In this document: in pieces, positions 1-8,444 of the stretch
Layout of the letters: each line of letters starts with the position of its first letter
How positions within the stretch are numbered: position 1 is the first letter of the stretch
NCBI GenBank assembly: GCA_024709145.1
Contig: JANJXG010000086.1
Location: forward strand, 1 to 41,330
Direction of reading: 5' to 3'
Origin: Bacteroidales bacterium
GTDB lineage: Bacteria > Bacteroidota > Bacteroidia > Bacteroidales > F082
Length of the DNA stretch: 41,330 bases
Translations under genes and position numbers: made by a program
The notes under the pieces: generated by a model
What the model was told of the DNA's origin: nothing
Databases searched by the model: none
The model's input: the letters and a program-made list of their open reading frames with translations, nothing else

Positions 1-2
1 CT

Positions 3-479
3 TACAACCAGATGGAACATCCCGGTGTGGGCATCGGCGTGAACACGACACCCGGAGCACCTTATGTAACTCCTGACACCCTGGTGATAACCATTGTGTT
101 CAAGCCCAACACCTATAGCTTTGGCGACCTCGACATTGCAAACTTCAACCCATTCCTGATCGTGAACAAAGACAGGACACATGAAGTGCATCTGCCCTAC
201 TATCGGCCAACATCAAAAGCAAATCCTGATTTGTTCGGCACCTGGGAAGACAACAGCAATCCCTCATCAGGCAGGTATTATGTGAATGACAAGAATCTGC
301 CATGGGCCATCAACATCTATGAAAGTTTTGATTATCCGATCGAAAAGCAGGAAATATTGTGGGCACACCTTAAGTTTGCCGAATGGGCCATGAGCGGTGG
401 TGTTCAGTTCCCCGACTGGTATAAAAACCTGAACGGATACCGAAATGAATCGCTGATTTATCAAATACCTGAAAATTAA
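3..479 (+). CDS. LruC domain-containing protein, C-terminal fragment
   Basis: The 5' end lies outside the window; the frame is open from base 3 and stops at 477-479, leaving about 158 C-terminal residues. The sequence matches the end of the LruC domain (DUF4842): a HLPYYRPTSKAN segment, then LFGTWEDNS, a YYVNDKNLPWAINI strand, FDYPIEKQEI, and a closing FPDWYKNLNGYRN. LruC proteins are exported, often lipoprotein or cell-surface proteins of Bacteroidota, Shewanella and Leptospira, and their biochemical role is unclear. Nothing can be said about the signal peptide or upstream domains. The gene ends at a strong hairpin shared with the converging gene. The family call is by motif recognition; the function is unknown. 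Confidence 0.8.
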   Translation, partial: YNQMEHPGVGIGVNTTPGAPYVTPDTLVITIVFKPNTYSFGDLDIANFNPFLIVNKDRTHEVHLPYYRPTSKANPDLFGTWEDNSNPSSGRYYVNDKNLPWAINIYESFDYPIEKQEILWAHLKFAEWAMSGGVQFPDWYKNLNGYRNESLIYQIPEN

Positions 480-483
480 TCAA

Positions 484-520
484 TAAAAAAAACGTCGCTT
501 TCACAAGCGACGTTTTTTTT
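484..520. terminator. Bidirectional intrinsic terminator
   Basis: A long perfect stem, A-rich on the left and T-rich on the right with core ACGTCGCTT/AAGCGACGT and a TCAC loop, lies between two converging genes. The A/T tails allow it to work in both directions. Confidence 0.85.
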
Positions 521-525
521 ACCCC

Positions 526-1341
526 TTATTTTATTCCGCGCTGCTTTTTTATCTGCTCATAAGCGTCTGTCACCTTTTTAAACTTCTCTTCAGCTGCAGC
601 CCGAACGTCTTCGCCCAAATGACTTACCTTATCAGGGTGGTGCTTGAGTGCCATTTCACGGTAGGCTTTTTTCAATTCTTCATCTGAGGCTTCAGGACTA
701 ATTTCCAGTATCTTATATGCAGAATCCGTTTCTTTAACAAACATTGCCTTGATAGAGGCAAAGTCGGCAGGGTAAACTCCTAAATATCCGGAAATACTAT
801 TCAAAGTATTGATCTCAATAACATTCGGTTCACCATCACTCGCCGCGATGCCAAAAAGATAGTGCATCAACTGAAGTTTTGATGAATAATCCATGTATCG
901 ACCAATCTGCCCCGCAACCTCCTGAAGTTTGATTTCTTGTTTCAGAATCTCGCGCAGCATCAGGGTATATTGCTCAGCGGCTTCGGATCCAAAATTTCTT
1001 ACTAGGAATTGCTTCACATAATTGAGTTCAGATTTCTTTATGGTACCATCAGCTTTCATCATGGCAGCTGAAAGCACAAGTAAACTTACATTGAAATCGC
1101 CTTGGCGTGTTGGTTGGTTGTCATAAGAATTTGTTGAATTACCTTCCATCATCCGGCCAAAGGCATAACCCAGCAGCGCACCCAAAGGTCCGCCAAAAGC
1201 CCAGCCCACCCCTCCTCCTATCCATTTCGAGTAACCACCCGAACCGGTCGAAGCAGTGCTTCCGGATTGTCTGGACTTCGGGAGATTAAACACTACAAGC
1301 GCAACAACGACAATTAACAGGATAGAAAAAAATGAAAACAT
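526..1341 (-). CDS. Membrane-anchored TerB/DnaJ-domain protein (DjlA-like)
   Basis: A 271-residue protein. Order: one N-terminal membrane helix (about residues 3-20), a Gly-rich low-complexity segment (40-62) resembling a glycine zipper, a TerB-like helical domain (about 83-195), and a C-terminal J domain (206-271) with the HPD triad at 235-237. This is the layout of DjlA-type co-chaperones, which stimulate DnaK ATPase at the inner membrane; the client is not evident. I start at the ATG at 1341. The frame is open to an ATG at 1437, but that would put an unlikely 32-residue extension before the membrane helix and would overlap the upstream gene's terminator. A TAATTTTG element lies 16 nt upstream of the chosen start. 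Family call firm, role inferred. Confidence 0.85.
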   Translation of the reverse strand: MFSFFSILLIVVVALVVFNLPKSRQSGSTASTGSGGYSKWIGGGVGWAFGGPLGALLGYAFGRMMEGNSTNSYDNQPTRQGDFNVSLLVLSAAMMKADGTIKKSELNYVKQFLVRNFGSEAAEQYTLMLREILKQEIKLQEVAGQIGRYMDYSSKLQLMHYLFGIAASDGEPNVIEINTLNSISGYLGVYPADFASIKAMFVKETDSAYKILEISPEASDEELKKAYREMALKHHPDKVSHLGEDVRAAAEEKFKKVTDAYEQIKKQRGIK

Positions 1342-1356
1342 AGTGCAAATTTTCGG

Positions 1357-1364
1357 CAAAATTA
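1357..1364 (-). promoter_or_regulatory. Putative -7 element TAATTTTG for the TerB/J-domain gene
   Basis: Matches the Bacteroidota consensus TAnnTTTG on the minus strand, 15 nt before the ATG at 1341. No clear -33 TTTG was seen. Confidence 0.45.
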
Positions 1365-1401
1365 GCAAAATACAATTCCCTGTGTCCTTTGCCTTCAGAT
1401 C

Positions 1402-1430
1402 AAAAAAAAAAGCAGGACAAGCCTGCTTTA
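1402..1430 (-). terminator. Intrinsic terminator after the C1 peptidase gene
   Basis: Read on the minus strand, stem AAAGCAGG/CCTGCTTT (1409-1416 with 1422-1429) is followed by a T run (A run 1402-1411 on the plus strand). It starts 8 nt after the stop codon of the peptidase gene. Confidence 0.8.
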
Positions 1431-1437
1431 TGATCAT

Positions 1438-2646
1438 TTACAATCCCAGTTTTTTTCGGATATGCTTCGGAATAGCATCCTTGTGAACTGCAATATTGAG
1501 TGTCTTGTATTGAACAAAAGGAACAGATGCATACAGATAACCCTGGTAAACATGATCTTCCGTTCCCCAGGAATTTTTTACCTTATAATAGATATGACCA
1601 TTCTGGTCTTTGGCAATTCCTACGAATAACATGCCGTGATCATCGGTTGTTTCATAGTTGTTGTAAGCAGCGAGGCGCATTTCGTCAGTGATTTTCTTCT
1701 CCGGTACAATTTCTTCAAAACTGAACATACTCTTCTTGCGTTCAGCAGGAGTCAGCGCCTCCCAGCGTTCTTTCTCGGTACCACTGAGGTCGCTGATATT
1801 TTCTTCCGGAACTATGGCTACGCCGTTTTTCCAGGAAAAGCCCTTTTCACTTACATCGGCACCCCATCCCACTGCATAACCTTCGTTTAAGGCATAATCG
1901 ATGGTCTCAATCAATTCGGAAAGACTGATATTATAAGTCCAACTCCACATCCAGTTATCGGGAATTTCCTGGACGTAAGGCTTGTAGAGCGGCTGATCGA
2001 TAAATGAAGTCAGCTCGACATAATCCTCTGGATTAAGCTGAAGTGACTCTCCAAAACTCTTTGGGTTATAGGACTTACCTTCAAACTCGAAACTGCTTGG
2101 TTCTTCGCCAAGGTAAGCGTCAAGCAAGGCATTAAAGCCTTTATGCCAAACGGGTGTAAGTTTTCGGTTTCCATTTTTTAATACCCCGTCAGCATAAGCT
2201 TTCAGCACATCGTCCATCTCACCATGCGTATGTTTCTCCTCACCTATAACCAGGCCATTATAAACAGTCTCAGGCACCAGGCCATATTTGGAAAACACCA
2301 TAATAACATCACTGAAGCCTCCACCTGCAGCCAGGTTAAGGTGCCCGTGAAGCCGTACATATTTCAGGGCTTTCTCTGAATAAGCGTTTCTGACAACAAA
2401 CATTTCTGAAAGATCAATCGAACGGCCACTTTTACGCAGCACCTCTGCCTCGAGTAACCCGATGCCCGAAAAACTCCAGCATGTACCCGAACGGTATTGG
2501 TTGGGCACCGGCGTATGTGGCACCTCCTTCACCATTGTAAATTCATAGGCTTTTTTGTTTTTGGGCGTTGCTTCCTGAGCCCCCGTCAACAATGGAAGCA
2601 GGACGAACACGGCCAGAACGGAAAATAAATATTGCAGACTTTTCAT
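1438..2646 (-). CDS. Secreted C1-family (PepC/bleomycin-hydrolase-like) cysteine peptidase
   Basis: A 402-residue papain-fold peptidase with an N-terminal signal peptide (residues 1-23, ending TGAQ). Catalytic residues are visible: Cys56 in SGTCWSFS, His337 in DDHGMLFVG and Asn358 in KNSWGT. The spacing and large inserts resemble the C1B aminopeptidase C group rather than short papain. Unlike cytosolic PepC it has a signal peptide, so it should act in the periplasm or outside the cell. Start is the ATG at 2646; an in-frame TTG at 2673 overlaps a TAATTTTG promoter-like element and is rejected. A strong terminator follows directly, so the gene appears to be transcribed alone. Substrate unknown. 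Confidence 0.9.
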   Translation of the reverse strand: MKSLQYLFSVLAVFVLLPLLTGAQEATPKNKKAYEFTMVKEVPHTPVPNQYRSGTCWSFSGIGLLEAEVLRKSGRSIDLSEMFVVRNAYSEKALKYVRLHGHLNLAAGGGFSDVIMVFSKYGLVPETVYNGLVIGEEKHTHGEMDDVLKAYADGVLKNGNRKLTPVWHKGFNALLDAYLGEEPSSFEFEGKSYNPKSFGESLQLNPEDYVELTSFIDQPLYKPYVQEIPDNWMWSWTYNISLSELIETIDYALNEGYAVGWGADVSEKGFSWKNGVAIVPEENISDLSGTEKERWEALTPAERKKSMFSFEEIVPEKKITDEMRLAAYNNYETTDDHGMLFVGIAKDQNGHIYYKVKNSWGTEDHVYQGYLYASVPFVQYKTLNIAVHKDAIPKHIRKKLGL

Positions 2647-2670
2647 AAAATATTGATTAAAGTGAAGAAG

Positions 2671-2678
2671 CAAAATTA
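2671..2678 (-). promoter_or_regulatory. Putative -7 element TAATTTTG for the C1 peptidase gene
   Basis: Exact TAnnTTTG match on the minus strand, 24 nt before the ATG at 2646. Confidence 0.45.
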
Positions 2679-2851
2679 ACTGACAATGAAGCCATTTGAT
2701 TGTTGATCCAGTTAACGGATTAAAGAAAACAGCTACTGGAAATGATTCCCGACTGAAGCATTCTATTCATGGAAGAATTTGTTATTTGTCAATGAACTTA
2801 GTGTTATTCATTATTCGTCGAATACTGAGATCAAAGAGATTTAGGCCTGTT

Positions 2852-3808
2852 TTACTTTTTTTGAATCAAATCATGGTAACGATCGAAATAAGACTGAACC
2901 TCAGGTTCGGCCTGCATCATTTCTTTTCTAAGGTCATGACTTTCAACCCAGCGATAGATCCACGAAAAACCCGCCCCTCCATAATAATGGCTTTGTTGTT
3001 TGAAAATCTCATCTTGCATAACTACATCCAAATCAATGATTTCAAATTCTGATTGCTTAAAAATTTCTAACAGTCCAGAAAAAAAATCGGCGTTGATTTT
3101 GTTGTCATGACATAAAAAAATATGTGGAATGTCACGTTGATAAATGGCAGTGGCCAACGAATCGAAAAAATGCAGATTTGCTGAGGTATGCTTTAAATAG
3201 GCAGCTGCAGTTTGTTTTGCACTCAACGTATCACCATTTTTTAAATCATTAATATAGAGATAATTAAACATCCAGTCGCTGCTTTCAATAGTAAAAGGCG
3301 TCAGTAGGTAGTTTTGCTCCTTAAGCCATTTAGCAATTCTTAGCTGTTGCAAAGAATCCTTTCCAAGGTCGTTGTAGGGAAACCTGAAATACTGATAGGT
3401 TTTGTCCTGCTTTTTGCACAACTCAGCCGTAATAGCAGCTCCTTTAATTATATTTGATTGAAAGGCTTCCAATTCAACTGCGCTGTAACGCGGATGACTA
3501 AAAGTGTGATTTCCGGCCCGAACCCGCTTATTGCTGACCCAATCGTATAAAAGTTGAAAATTGTCGGATTCAAAATCAGTGTCGTAAATTTTTCCTTCAT
3601 TGATAAAAATGGTTACCTCAATCCCTAGCGAATCAATCAATTGCAAAAGCGACGGCTTGAATCCATCCTCCTCAAACTGCCGGGTATTTGGCACATCATC
3701 TATCGTAATTGCCAAGCGCTTCTGAGCCAGGGCTGAAAATGAAAACACATGAAAAGTCAACAAACAAAGGATGACAATCTGTTTCAAAAAAGAAAAATTG
3801 GTAAACAT
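2852..3808 (-). CDS. Secreted polysaccharide deacetylase (NodB homology, CE4-like)
   Basis: A 318-residue protein with a signal peptide (1-29, ending ALAQ) and then a NodB fold. Visible motifs: the TIDD aspartate pair (Asp37/38), the metal-binding NHTFSHP (His101, His105), and RFPYND (Arg142) lining the groove. NodB enzymes remove N- or O-acetyl groups from glycans such as chitin, peptidoglycan or xylan; the substrate cannot be chosen here. The start at 3808 puts the ATG directly before the hydrophobic core; the upstream in-frame TTG (3829) falls inside a TAATTTTG element. The gene is divergent from the lipoprotein esterase at 4015, with about 200 nt shared. The family assignment is confident. 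Confidence 0.87.
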   Translation of the reverse strand: MFTNFSFLKQIVILCLLTFHVFSFSALAQKRLAITIDDVPNTRQFEEDGFKPSLLQLIDSLGIEVTIFINEGKIYDTDFESDNFQLLYDWVSNKRVRAGNHTFSHPRYSAVELEAFQSNIIKGAAITAELCKKQDKTYQYFRFPYNDLGKDSLQQLRIAKWLKEQNYLLTPFTIESSDWMFNYLYINDLKNGDTLSAKQTAAAYLKHTSANLHFFDSLATAIYQRDIPHIFLCHDNKINADFFSGLLEIFKQSEFEIIDLDVVMQDEIFKQQSHYYGGAGFSWIYRWVESHDLRKEMMQAEPEVQSYFDRYHDLIQKK

Positions 3809-3826
3809 GCCGCATATGATTTCGAA

Positions 3827-3834
3827 CAAAATTA
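3827..3834 (-). promoter_or_regulatory. Putative -7 element TAATTTTG for the deacetylase gene
   Basis: Exact TAnnTTTG match on the minus strand, 18 nt before the ATG at 3808. Confidence 0.45.
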
Positions 3835-4014
3835 ACTGATTCTGTTGATAATGCCAACCGGAAAACGGTTTTTGGAGATGTAGCTGTCAAAATCCCGATG
3901 AAAGACTTGTATTTCGAATAAAAAAAAGAAAATTAGTAAAAGAAAAGTGATTATTTTCCGTTCAAACCCAAGCAAATGCGACATAAAATGAACCTCTCTC
4001 AAGCAAATTCGATC

Positions 4015-5625
4015 ATGACTACGAAACTGGCTCTTCTTTTCCTGACGCTGATCATAATTCAATCCTGTGCGCCCAAAGATTTCAGTTTTATCAGCAAAGA
4101 AGTTTGGTATTACAGTCCTGAAAATGATATTGCAATGAAATTCGATAGCAGTGGCAGAAACATAACGGGTCAGATACTCAAAACCGACCACGCACTGGCA
4201 GACGTAGCTTCTTTCAGAGCCCGAAAGAAAGGAAACAGATTGTTTATCCGGACAGAAAATCCGGGCATTTCGAAGATCCGGGGAAAAATAACTGAAAAGA
4301 AAGATGGATTTGTAATCAAAGCAACCAAAAATCAACACAGTGAATTTACAGCACTGAAACCAGGACCATTTCCGCAACCACCCTTTCGCTACCTTGATCA
4401 AATCAGCGAAAATACAAACCGAATTGAAACCTCATATGGCAAAGCTCCAGGTTATTACTCCTCACTTGTAATTGAAGACAAGTTACACGTCGATTATGGT
4501 CAAATAGTGCAGGAAGTGGCAGGCAACCTCAAAGACAATATGTTTCGGGATGAAATACCCCTATCGATGGATATATATTTACCTGAAAATGATCCCCAAA
4601 CAAAACGTCCGCTTGTGATGCTTATCCATGGAGGCGCTTTTGTTGCCGGCGACAAGCGGGACAAACTTCCATCAGCACTGGCCATGCATCTGGCAAGCAG
4701 AGGCTATGTTGCGGTTTCGGTAAACTACAGAATGGGCTATATTTTTCTGCCCGGCATGTACTCAAATCTCGAACGTTGCATGTACCGGGCGACGCAAGAT
4801 GTCAGGGCTGCACTCAGATACCTGATCGCCAGAGCTGATCAGTTCAGAATTGATCCAGATCAGGTGTTTATAGGCGGCAGCAGTGCCGGGGGATTTCTCT
4901 CCTTGCTTACTGCCTACATGACTCAGTCTGAAGTGTGGCCTGCTGCCAGAGGTAATCTGCTCAAAGCTCAATCAGATTTGGGTTGCCTGGATTGCTCAAC
5001 AAACCAGGACAAGGCATTCTATCAAATAAAAGGCGTTTTCAACCTATGGGGAGCTGCTCCTTTCCCGGATTTGATCGACGCTGATGAAAGAATTCCATTG
5101 CTTTGCATACATGGCGACAGGGATGAAGTTATTCCAATTGGGTATGATTACCCGTTCGCGAATGTGAGTCCGGCACTTTCATCTTTCTTCTCAAAAAAAG
5201 TTTATGGTTCAGCATCTGTTGTGGATCATGCTATTTCATTGAACATACCTTCAAAACTGCTCGTGCTTCAGGATGCTGGGCACGAACCCCATCTTGGATC
5301 CGGAAATCTGATGACTAGTTCGTACTATGACATACAAGCAGGTATTTCTGACTTTTTGACCGATCTACTCTGTCCTGAACTACCAGAAATACAAGGAGAA
5401 AGAATCGTAAATAAACTGATGAAAACACCAGTTTATTCAGCCAGAACCGGAACTTATAACCGCTTTTACTGGCAAGTCAAGGGTGGTTTAATATTACAGG
5501 AGAATGCCCTGACAGCAAAAGTTGTCTGGTTTTCGAATGCAATGGAGAAATCGCTGCAGGTGGCGGGTTCAGGCCTCAACGGACAAATAAGTATAAAGGA
5601 AGTTGTGGTTAATACTCCTTTTTGA
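4015..5625 (+). CDS. Lipoprotein alpha/beta-hydrolase (carboxylesterase-like)
   Basis: A 536-residue protein with a short lipoprotein signal whose lipobox ends at Cys18 (IIQSC). A beta-rich region (20-135) precedes an alpha/beta-hydrolase domain (about 170-455) with the oxyanion-hole HGGAF (205-209), nucleophile Ser290 in GGSSAGG, a likely Asp370 in GDRDE, and a likely His423 in GHEPH. This suits HSL/feruloyl- or acetyl-esterase-like enzymes. After about residue 460 comes an extra beta-rich tail resembling a PKD-like module. The start at 4015 is chosen because it puts the n-region right before the hydrophobic core; ATGs at 3976 and 3988 would add an odd hydrophilic leader. Probably exposed on a membrane surface. 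Substrate unknown; a deacylase for a glycan is an inference from its neighbours. Confidence 0.85.
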   Translation: MTTKLALLFLTLIIIQSCAPKDFSFISKEVWYYSPENDIAMKFDSSGRNITGQILKTDHALADVASFRARKKGNRLFIRTENPGISKIRGKITEKKDGFVIKATKNQHSEFTALKPGPFPQPPFRYLDQISENTNRIETSYGKAPGYYSSLVIEDKLHVDYGQIVQEVAGNLKDNMFRDEIPLSMDIYLPENDPQTKRPLVMLIHGGAFVAGDKRDKLPSALAMHLASRGYVAVSVNYRMGYIFLPGMYSNLERCMYRATQDVRAALRYLIARADQFRIDPDQVFIGGSSAGGFLSLLTAYMTQSEVWPAARGNLLKAQSDLGCLDCSTNQDKAFYQIKGVFNLWGAAPFPDLIDADERIPLLCIHGDRDEVIPIGYDYPFANVSPALSSFFSKKVYGSASVVDHAISLNIPSKLLVLQDAGHEPHLGSGNLMTSSYYDIQAGISDFLTDLLCPELPEIQGERIVNKLMKTPVYSARTGTYNRFYWQVKGGLILQENALTAKVVWFSNAMEKSLQVAGSGLNGQISIKEVVVNTPF

Positions 5626-5636
5626 ACAGTAACCTG

Positions 5637-7523
5637 CTATTGTTTTACCAGTTTAAAAGCGCTTGATTTTCGATTCGAATCAAGAATTTTTAAAAAAATC
5701 AGGTGATGGTGATATTTCGTTAAATCAAGTTGAAAAAATTCGGAATCCTTAAAAGTAAATGAATCCAACATGGCTCCTTCAAGGGTCCATAATTCAATCA
5801 AGCCCGAAAATTTACCTCTCCCCGACCGGATAAAAACAACATCGCAGGCGGGATTGGGGTACACTGTCAAATCTATTGCTGCTTCATTTTCGTTCAAATC
5901 AATCACATTAAAACAGCCCGAATGCATATTTTCTCGTATGGCTCTGAACTTTGGTGCAGAGATTGAAGCAGTATCCTGATCCATCGTTTCGAGTATTCCC
6001 CAGCTTCCGTAGCGGGCAGATCGTTGTCCGATAAAAGAGAAGTTCATGCATTGCAAAGGATCATCGCCCTCCTGTAATGTTCTAAGGAAGTCAAACCACT
6101 CATTATAAAGGTTATACATAGCCGTGTCGCGTTGAATATCGAGCAATGCCTGAGCATACGTTGGCTCCTCACCAAAAGGGTTGGGCGTGATATGTTGCCC
6201 GCCTTCGTAGAATGCCATAGGCAAGCCGAGCGGATCGGCCAACTCACTTTTTATGGCCTGCATCCAGGGTTTTTCAGCTTCTTCGCGGCTTTGACGCACG
6301 CGCTGAGCCACGTCTGAAACTGTGGCCTGAGGTCCAAGGGCATCGAGTTCAGCTTCAAGTGTTTCATTGCTCAATCCAAAATAATACGTAGGTGAAACCA
6401 GATCAAAACTCCCAATTTCCATGTTGAAAGTGATGCGCTGACTCACATCAAGCCAGGCTGTCTGCACGCCCACGGCTCTTTTCAATCTGTTGTTGTTCGA
6501 GCCAAACACACCGGTCCAGATATCCATGCAGTTTTGAATATAGGGCACAATGCCTTCGGGCCAGCTAACGCCCTGGTTCACACACCCGTATTGGTTCAAC
6601 CATTGCGTTTGCCCGAACATCCAGTTCCAGATTTCGTTGCTGTATTCTACAGTGAGTTTTCGGTCAGGCTCAAGCTCATCGAAAAATAGCTGAGCCATTT
6701 GCTGAATAAAATCGTTGTCAGCATTGTGTGGCACACACACCCAGCCATCGAGGTCGAAATCGTTCATCAGCCTGATCATCATCTCATAAGGGATGCCCTT
6801 GCTGTTGGCCCAGGTGTAGGAGTCCATTCTCGCTCGTTCGTCCCACGCGTGCAGCTCAGGACTATTCCATGCCCAGGAATCCATTTGTCCCCAGTTGTTG
6901 GTTGCGCCCCAGTCCATAAACCTTACCGACTTAAAAACCAATAGCTTGTCAAGCCATACAGGATTAAAAGGCTCTTGTTGATAGCTGTTTTCAAAGTTGC
7001 TTTTCAGCACACGAATGTTGTGCACCGGATCGTCGGCTGCTGATGCCATGATGGTCATCTGAATAATTCCGCCCACAGGATTTGGCAGCTGGAAAGTCAT
7101 TCGGTTTGTCGCGGTTTGTTGCACATTGGAAATACTTCCCCAAAACTCCAAGGTGCCTGTTCCGTCCCACAGCACCACATATTCACCCGACTGCCAGCCA
7201 TCGGTGATAGCCCACACCGTTGCAACACGTTGCAGATAAGTACGTCCGGCAACTTGCTGCGGAATATGTGTCGGATAGCCATCAGACCTGTAGCTTAGGC
7301 TGTCGGCGGCACCCGAATCCCAGGGATAATTTGGATTGTCAACATCTTTAGTGTACCATTGACGGCTGTTGTGCATCATATCTACAAAAGGAAGCTCAGT
7401 ACCCCAATCTGCCAATCCGCCGAGGTTGGTTCCAAAAATGAGTTTGCAGCTGTCGGCAAGCTGTGCATGCTGGCTGTTCGAAAACAATAAAATAAGTAGA
7501 AACGTAAGGAGCCAATTTCTCAT
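5637..7523 (-). CDS. T9SS-secreted glycoside-hydrolase-like protein
   Basis: A 628-residue protein: signal peptide (1-20), a large catalytic-looking domain (about 25-535), and a C-terminal T9SS sorting tail (about 553-628, beginning TVYPNPACD). The middle contains RFMDWGATNN, VPHNADNDF, then VEYSNEIWN with Glu297 after Asn, which is the usual acid/base context in clan GH-A TIM-barrels, and AFYEGGQH with Glu440 as candidate nucleophile. I recognise this pattern from large secreted proteins often labelled cellulose-binding or cellulase-like, but cannot assign a GH family number. Likely delivered across the outer membrane by T9SS. It converges with the lipoprotein esterase, 11 nt apart. Activity on a beta-linked glycan is inferred. 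Confidence 0.75.
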   Translation of the reverse strand: MRNWLLTFLLILLFSNSQHAQLADSCKLIFGTNLGGLADWGTELPFVDMMHNSRQWYTKDVDNPNYPWDSGAADSLSYRSDGYPTHIPQQVAGRTYLQRVATVWAITDGWQSGEYVVLWDGTGTLEFWGSISNVQQTATNRMTFQLPNPVGGIIQMTIMASAADDPVHNIRVLKSNFENSYQQEPFNPVWLDKLLVFKSVRFMDWGATNNWGQMDSWAWNSPELHAWDERARMDSYTWANSKGIPYEMMIRLMNDFDLDGWVCVPHNADNDFIQQMAQLFFDELEPDRKLTVEYSNEIWNWMFGQTQWLNQYGCVNQGVSWPEGIVPYIQNCMDIWTGVFGSNNNRLKRAVGVQTAWLDVSQRITFNMEIGSFDLVSPTYYFGLSNETLEAELDALGPQATVSDVAQRVRQSREEAEKPWMQAIKSELADPLGLPMAFYEGGQHITPNPFGEEPTYAQALLDIQRDTAMYNLYNEWFDFLRTLQEGDDPLQCMNFSFIGQRSARYGSWGILETMDQDTASISAPKFRAIRENMHSGCFNVIDLNENEAAIDLTVYPNPACDVVFIRSGRGKFSGLIELWTLEGAMLDSFTFKDSEFFQLDLTKYHHHLIFLKILDSNRKSSAFKLVKQ

Positions 7524-7544
7524 TGCAAACTGCTGTTATATAGG

Positions 7545-7552
7545 CAAAAGTA
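7545..7552 (-). promoter_or_regulatory. Putative -7 element TACTTTTG for the GH-like gene
   Basis: Exact TAnnTTTG match on the minus strand, 21 nt before the ATG at 7523, in the region shared with the divergent dehydrogenase gene. Confidence 0.4.
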
Positions 7553-7667
7553 TGTTTAATTATTGTGTAAAAGGTTTGATGTCTTTCAAAAAACTTATCC
7601 AATCAAGTCAACAATTTTCAATCTTCGATTGTTTGGAGGGTATAAAAAACTTCAGAATAAAGGTTTT

Positions 7668-8444
7668 ATGACAACAAAAACAGTTCTTATTACGGGAGCA
7701 AGCTCAGGAATTGGCCTTGAGTTTGCCCATATTTTTGCTCAAAACAAAATCAACCTGGTGCTGGTTGCCCGCAACCATGAAAAGCTAAAGACTCTGGCAC
7801 AAGAACTTGAATTAAAACATAAGGTGAAAGTTAGTGTCCTTCCTTATGATTTAAGCAATTACCAAAATGCTGAAGCGATATCCAATTGGCTTGGAGCGCA
7901 AAATATCAATATCCAATACCTGATCAACAATGCCGGATTCGGAGAACTTGGTTCTTTTGCCGATAGCAACTGGGCTCGTCAGGAACAAATGATTAATCTT
8001 AACATCACAGCGCTTACCTATTTAACCCATCTGTTCCTTCCGGCCATGCGTCAGGCTGGTTATGGCAGAATTCTCAACGTGGCATCAACTGCAGCGTTTC
8101 AGCCGGGACCCGGGATGGCGGTTTATTTCGCAACCAAGTCTTTTGTGCTTCATTTCAGTGAAGCCATCAACGCAGAATTGTCAGGCAGTGGTGTTACCGT
8201 AACTGCTCTGTGTCCGGGTGCAACAGAAAGTGGTTTCGCCGATGCTGCCAATGCTGCCGAAAGCAAGCTCTTTAAGGGGCGGAAACTACCCTCTTCACGT
8301 GAAGTTGCTGAATTTGGTTATAAATCCATGATGAAAGGTAAGACAGTGGCTGTTCATGGAATTGTCAATAAATCATTGATTGCAGGAATCAGACTGATGC
8401 CCAGAAAGTTGGTTGTTCAGGTTTCAAAAATGATCATGTCTTGA
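7668..8444 (+). CDS. Short-chain dehydrogenase/reductase (classical SDR)
   Basis: A 258-residue Rossmann-fold oxidoreductase. The cofactor motif TGASSGIG lies at residues 9-16, NNAG follows in the middle, the catalytic YFATK (YxxxK) comes later with the preceding Ser in NVAST, and PGATESGF follows as the usual PG motif. An Arg in the VARN segment after beta-2 favours NADP(H). SDRs reduce or oxidise alcohols and ketones; this subgroup (YqjQ/DltE-like) has no fixed substrate. The start is the ATG at 7668, 7 residues before the first beta-strand motif; the open frame upstream to a TTG at 7563 is AT-rich leader. No membrane helix or signal. Transcribed alone, divergent from the GH-like gene. Confidence 0.9.
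   Translation: MTTKTVLITGASSGIGLEFAHIFAQNKINLVLVARNHEKLKTLAQELELKHKVKVSVLPYDLSNYQNAEAISNWLGAQNINIQYLINNAGFGELGSFADSNWARQEQMINLNITALTYLTHLFLPAMRQAGYGRILNVASTAAFQPGPGMAVYFATKSFVLHFSEAINAELSGSGVTVTALCPGATESGFADAANAAESKLFKGRKLPSSREVAEFGYKSMMKGKTVAVHGIVNKSLIAGIRLMPRKLVVQVSKMIMS

Noticed and set aside
3852-3872. Hairpin AACCG/CGGTT followed by T
   Set aside because: Short stem in a divergent promoter region with no upstream plus-strand gene to terminate.
3832-4401. 189-codon minus-strand frame opposite the lipoprotein esterase start
   Set aside because: Overlaps the well-supported esterase and the divergent promoter region; its composition (Phe/Cys-rich, no motif) looks like antisense translation.
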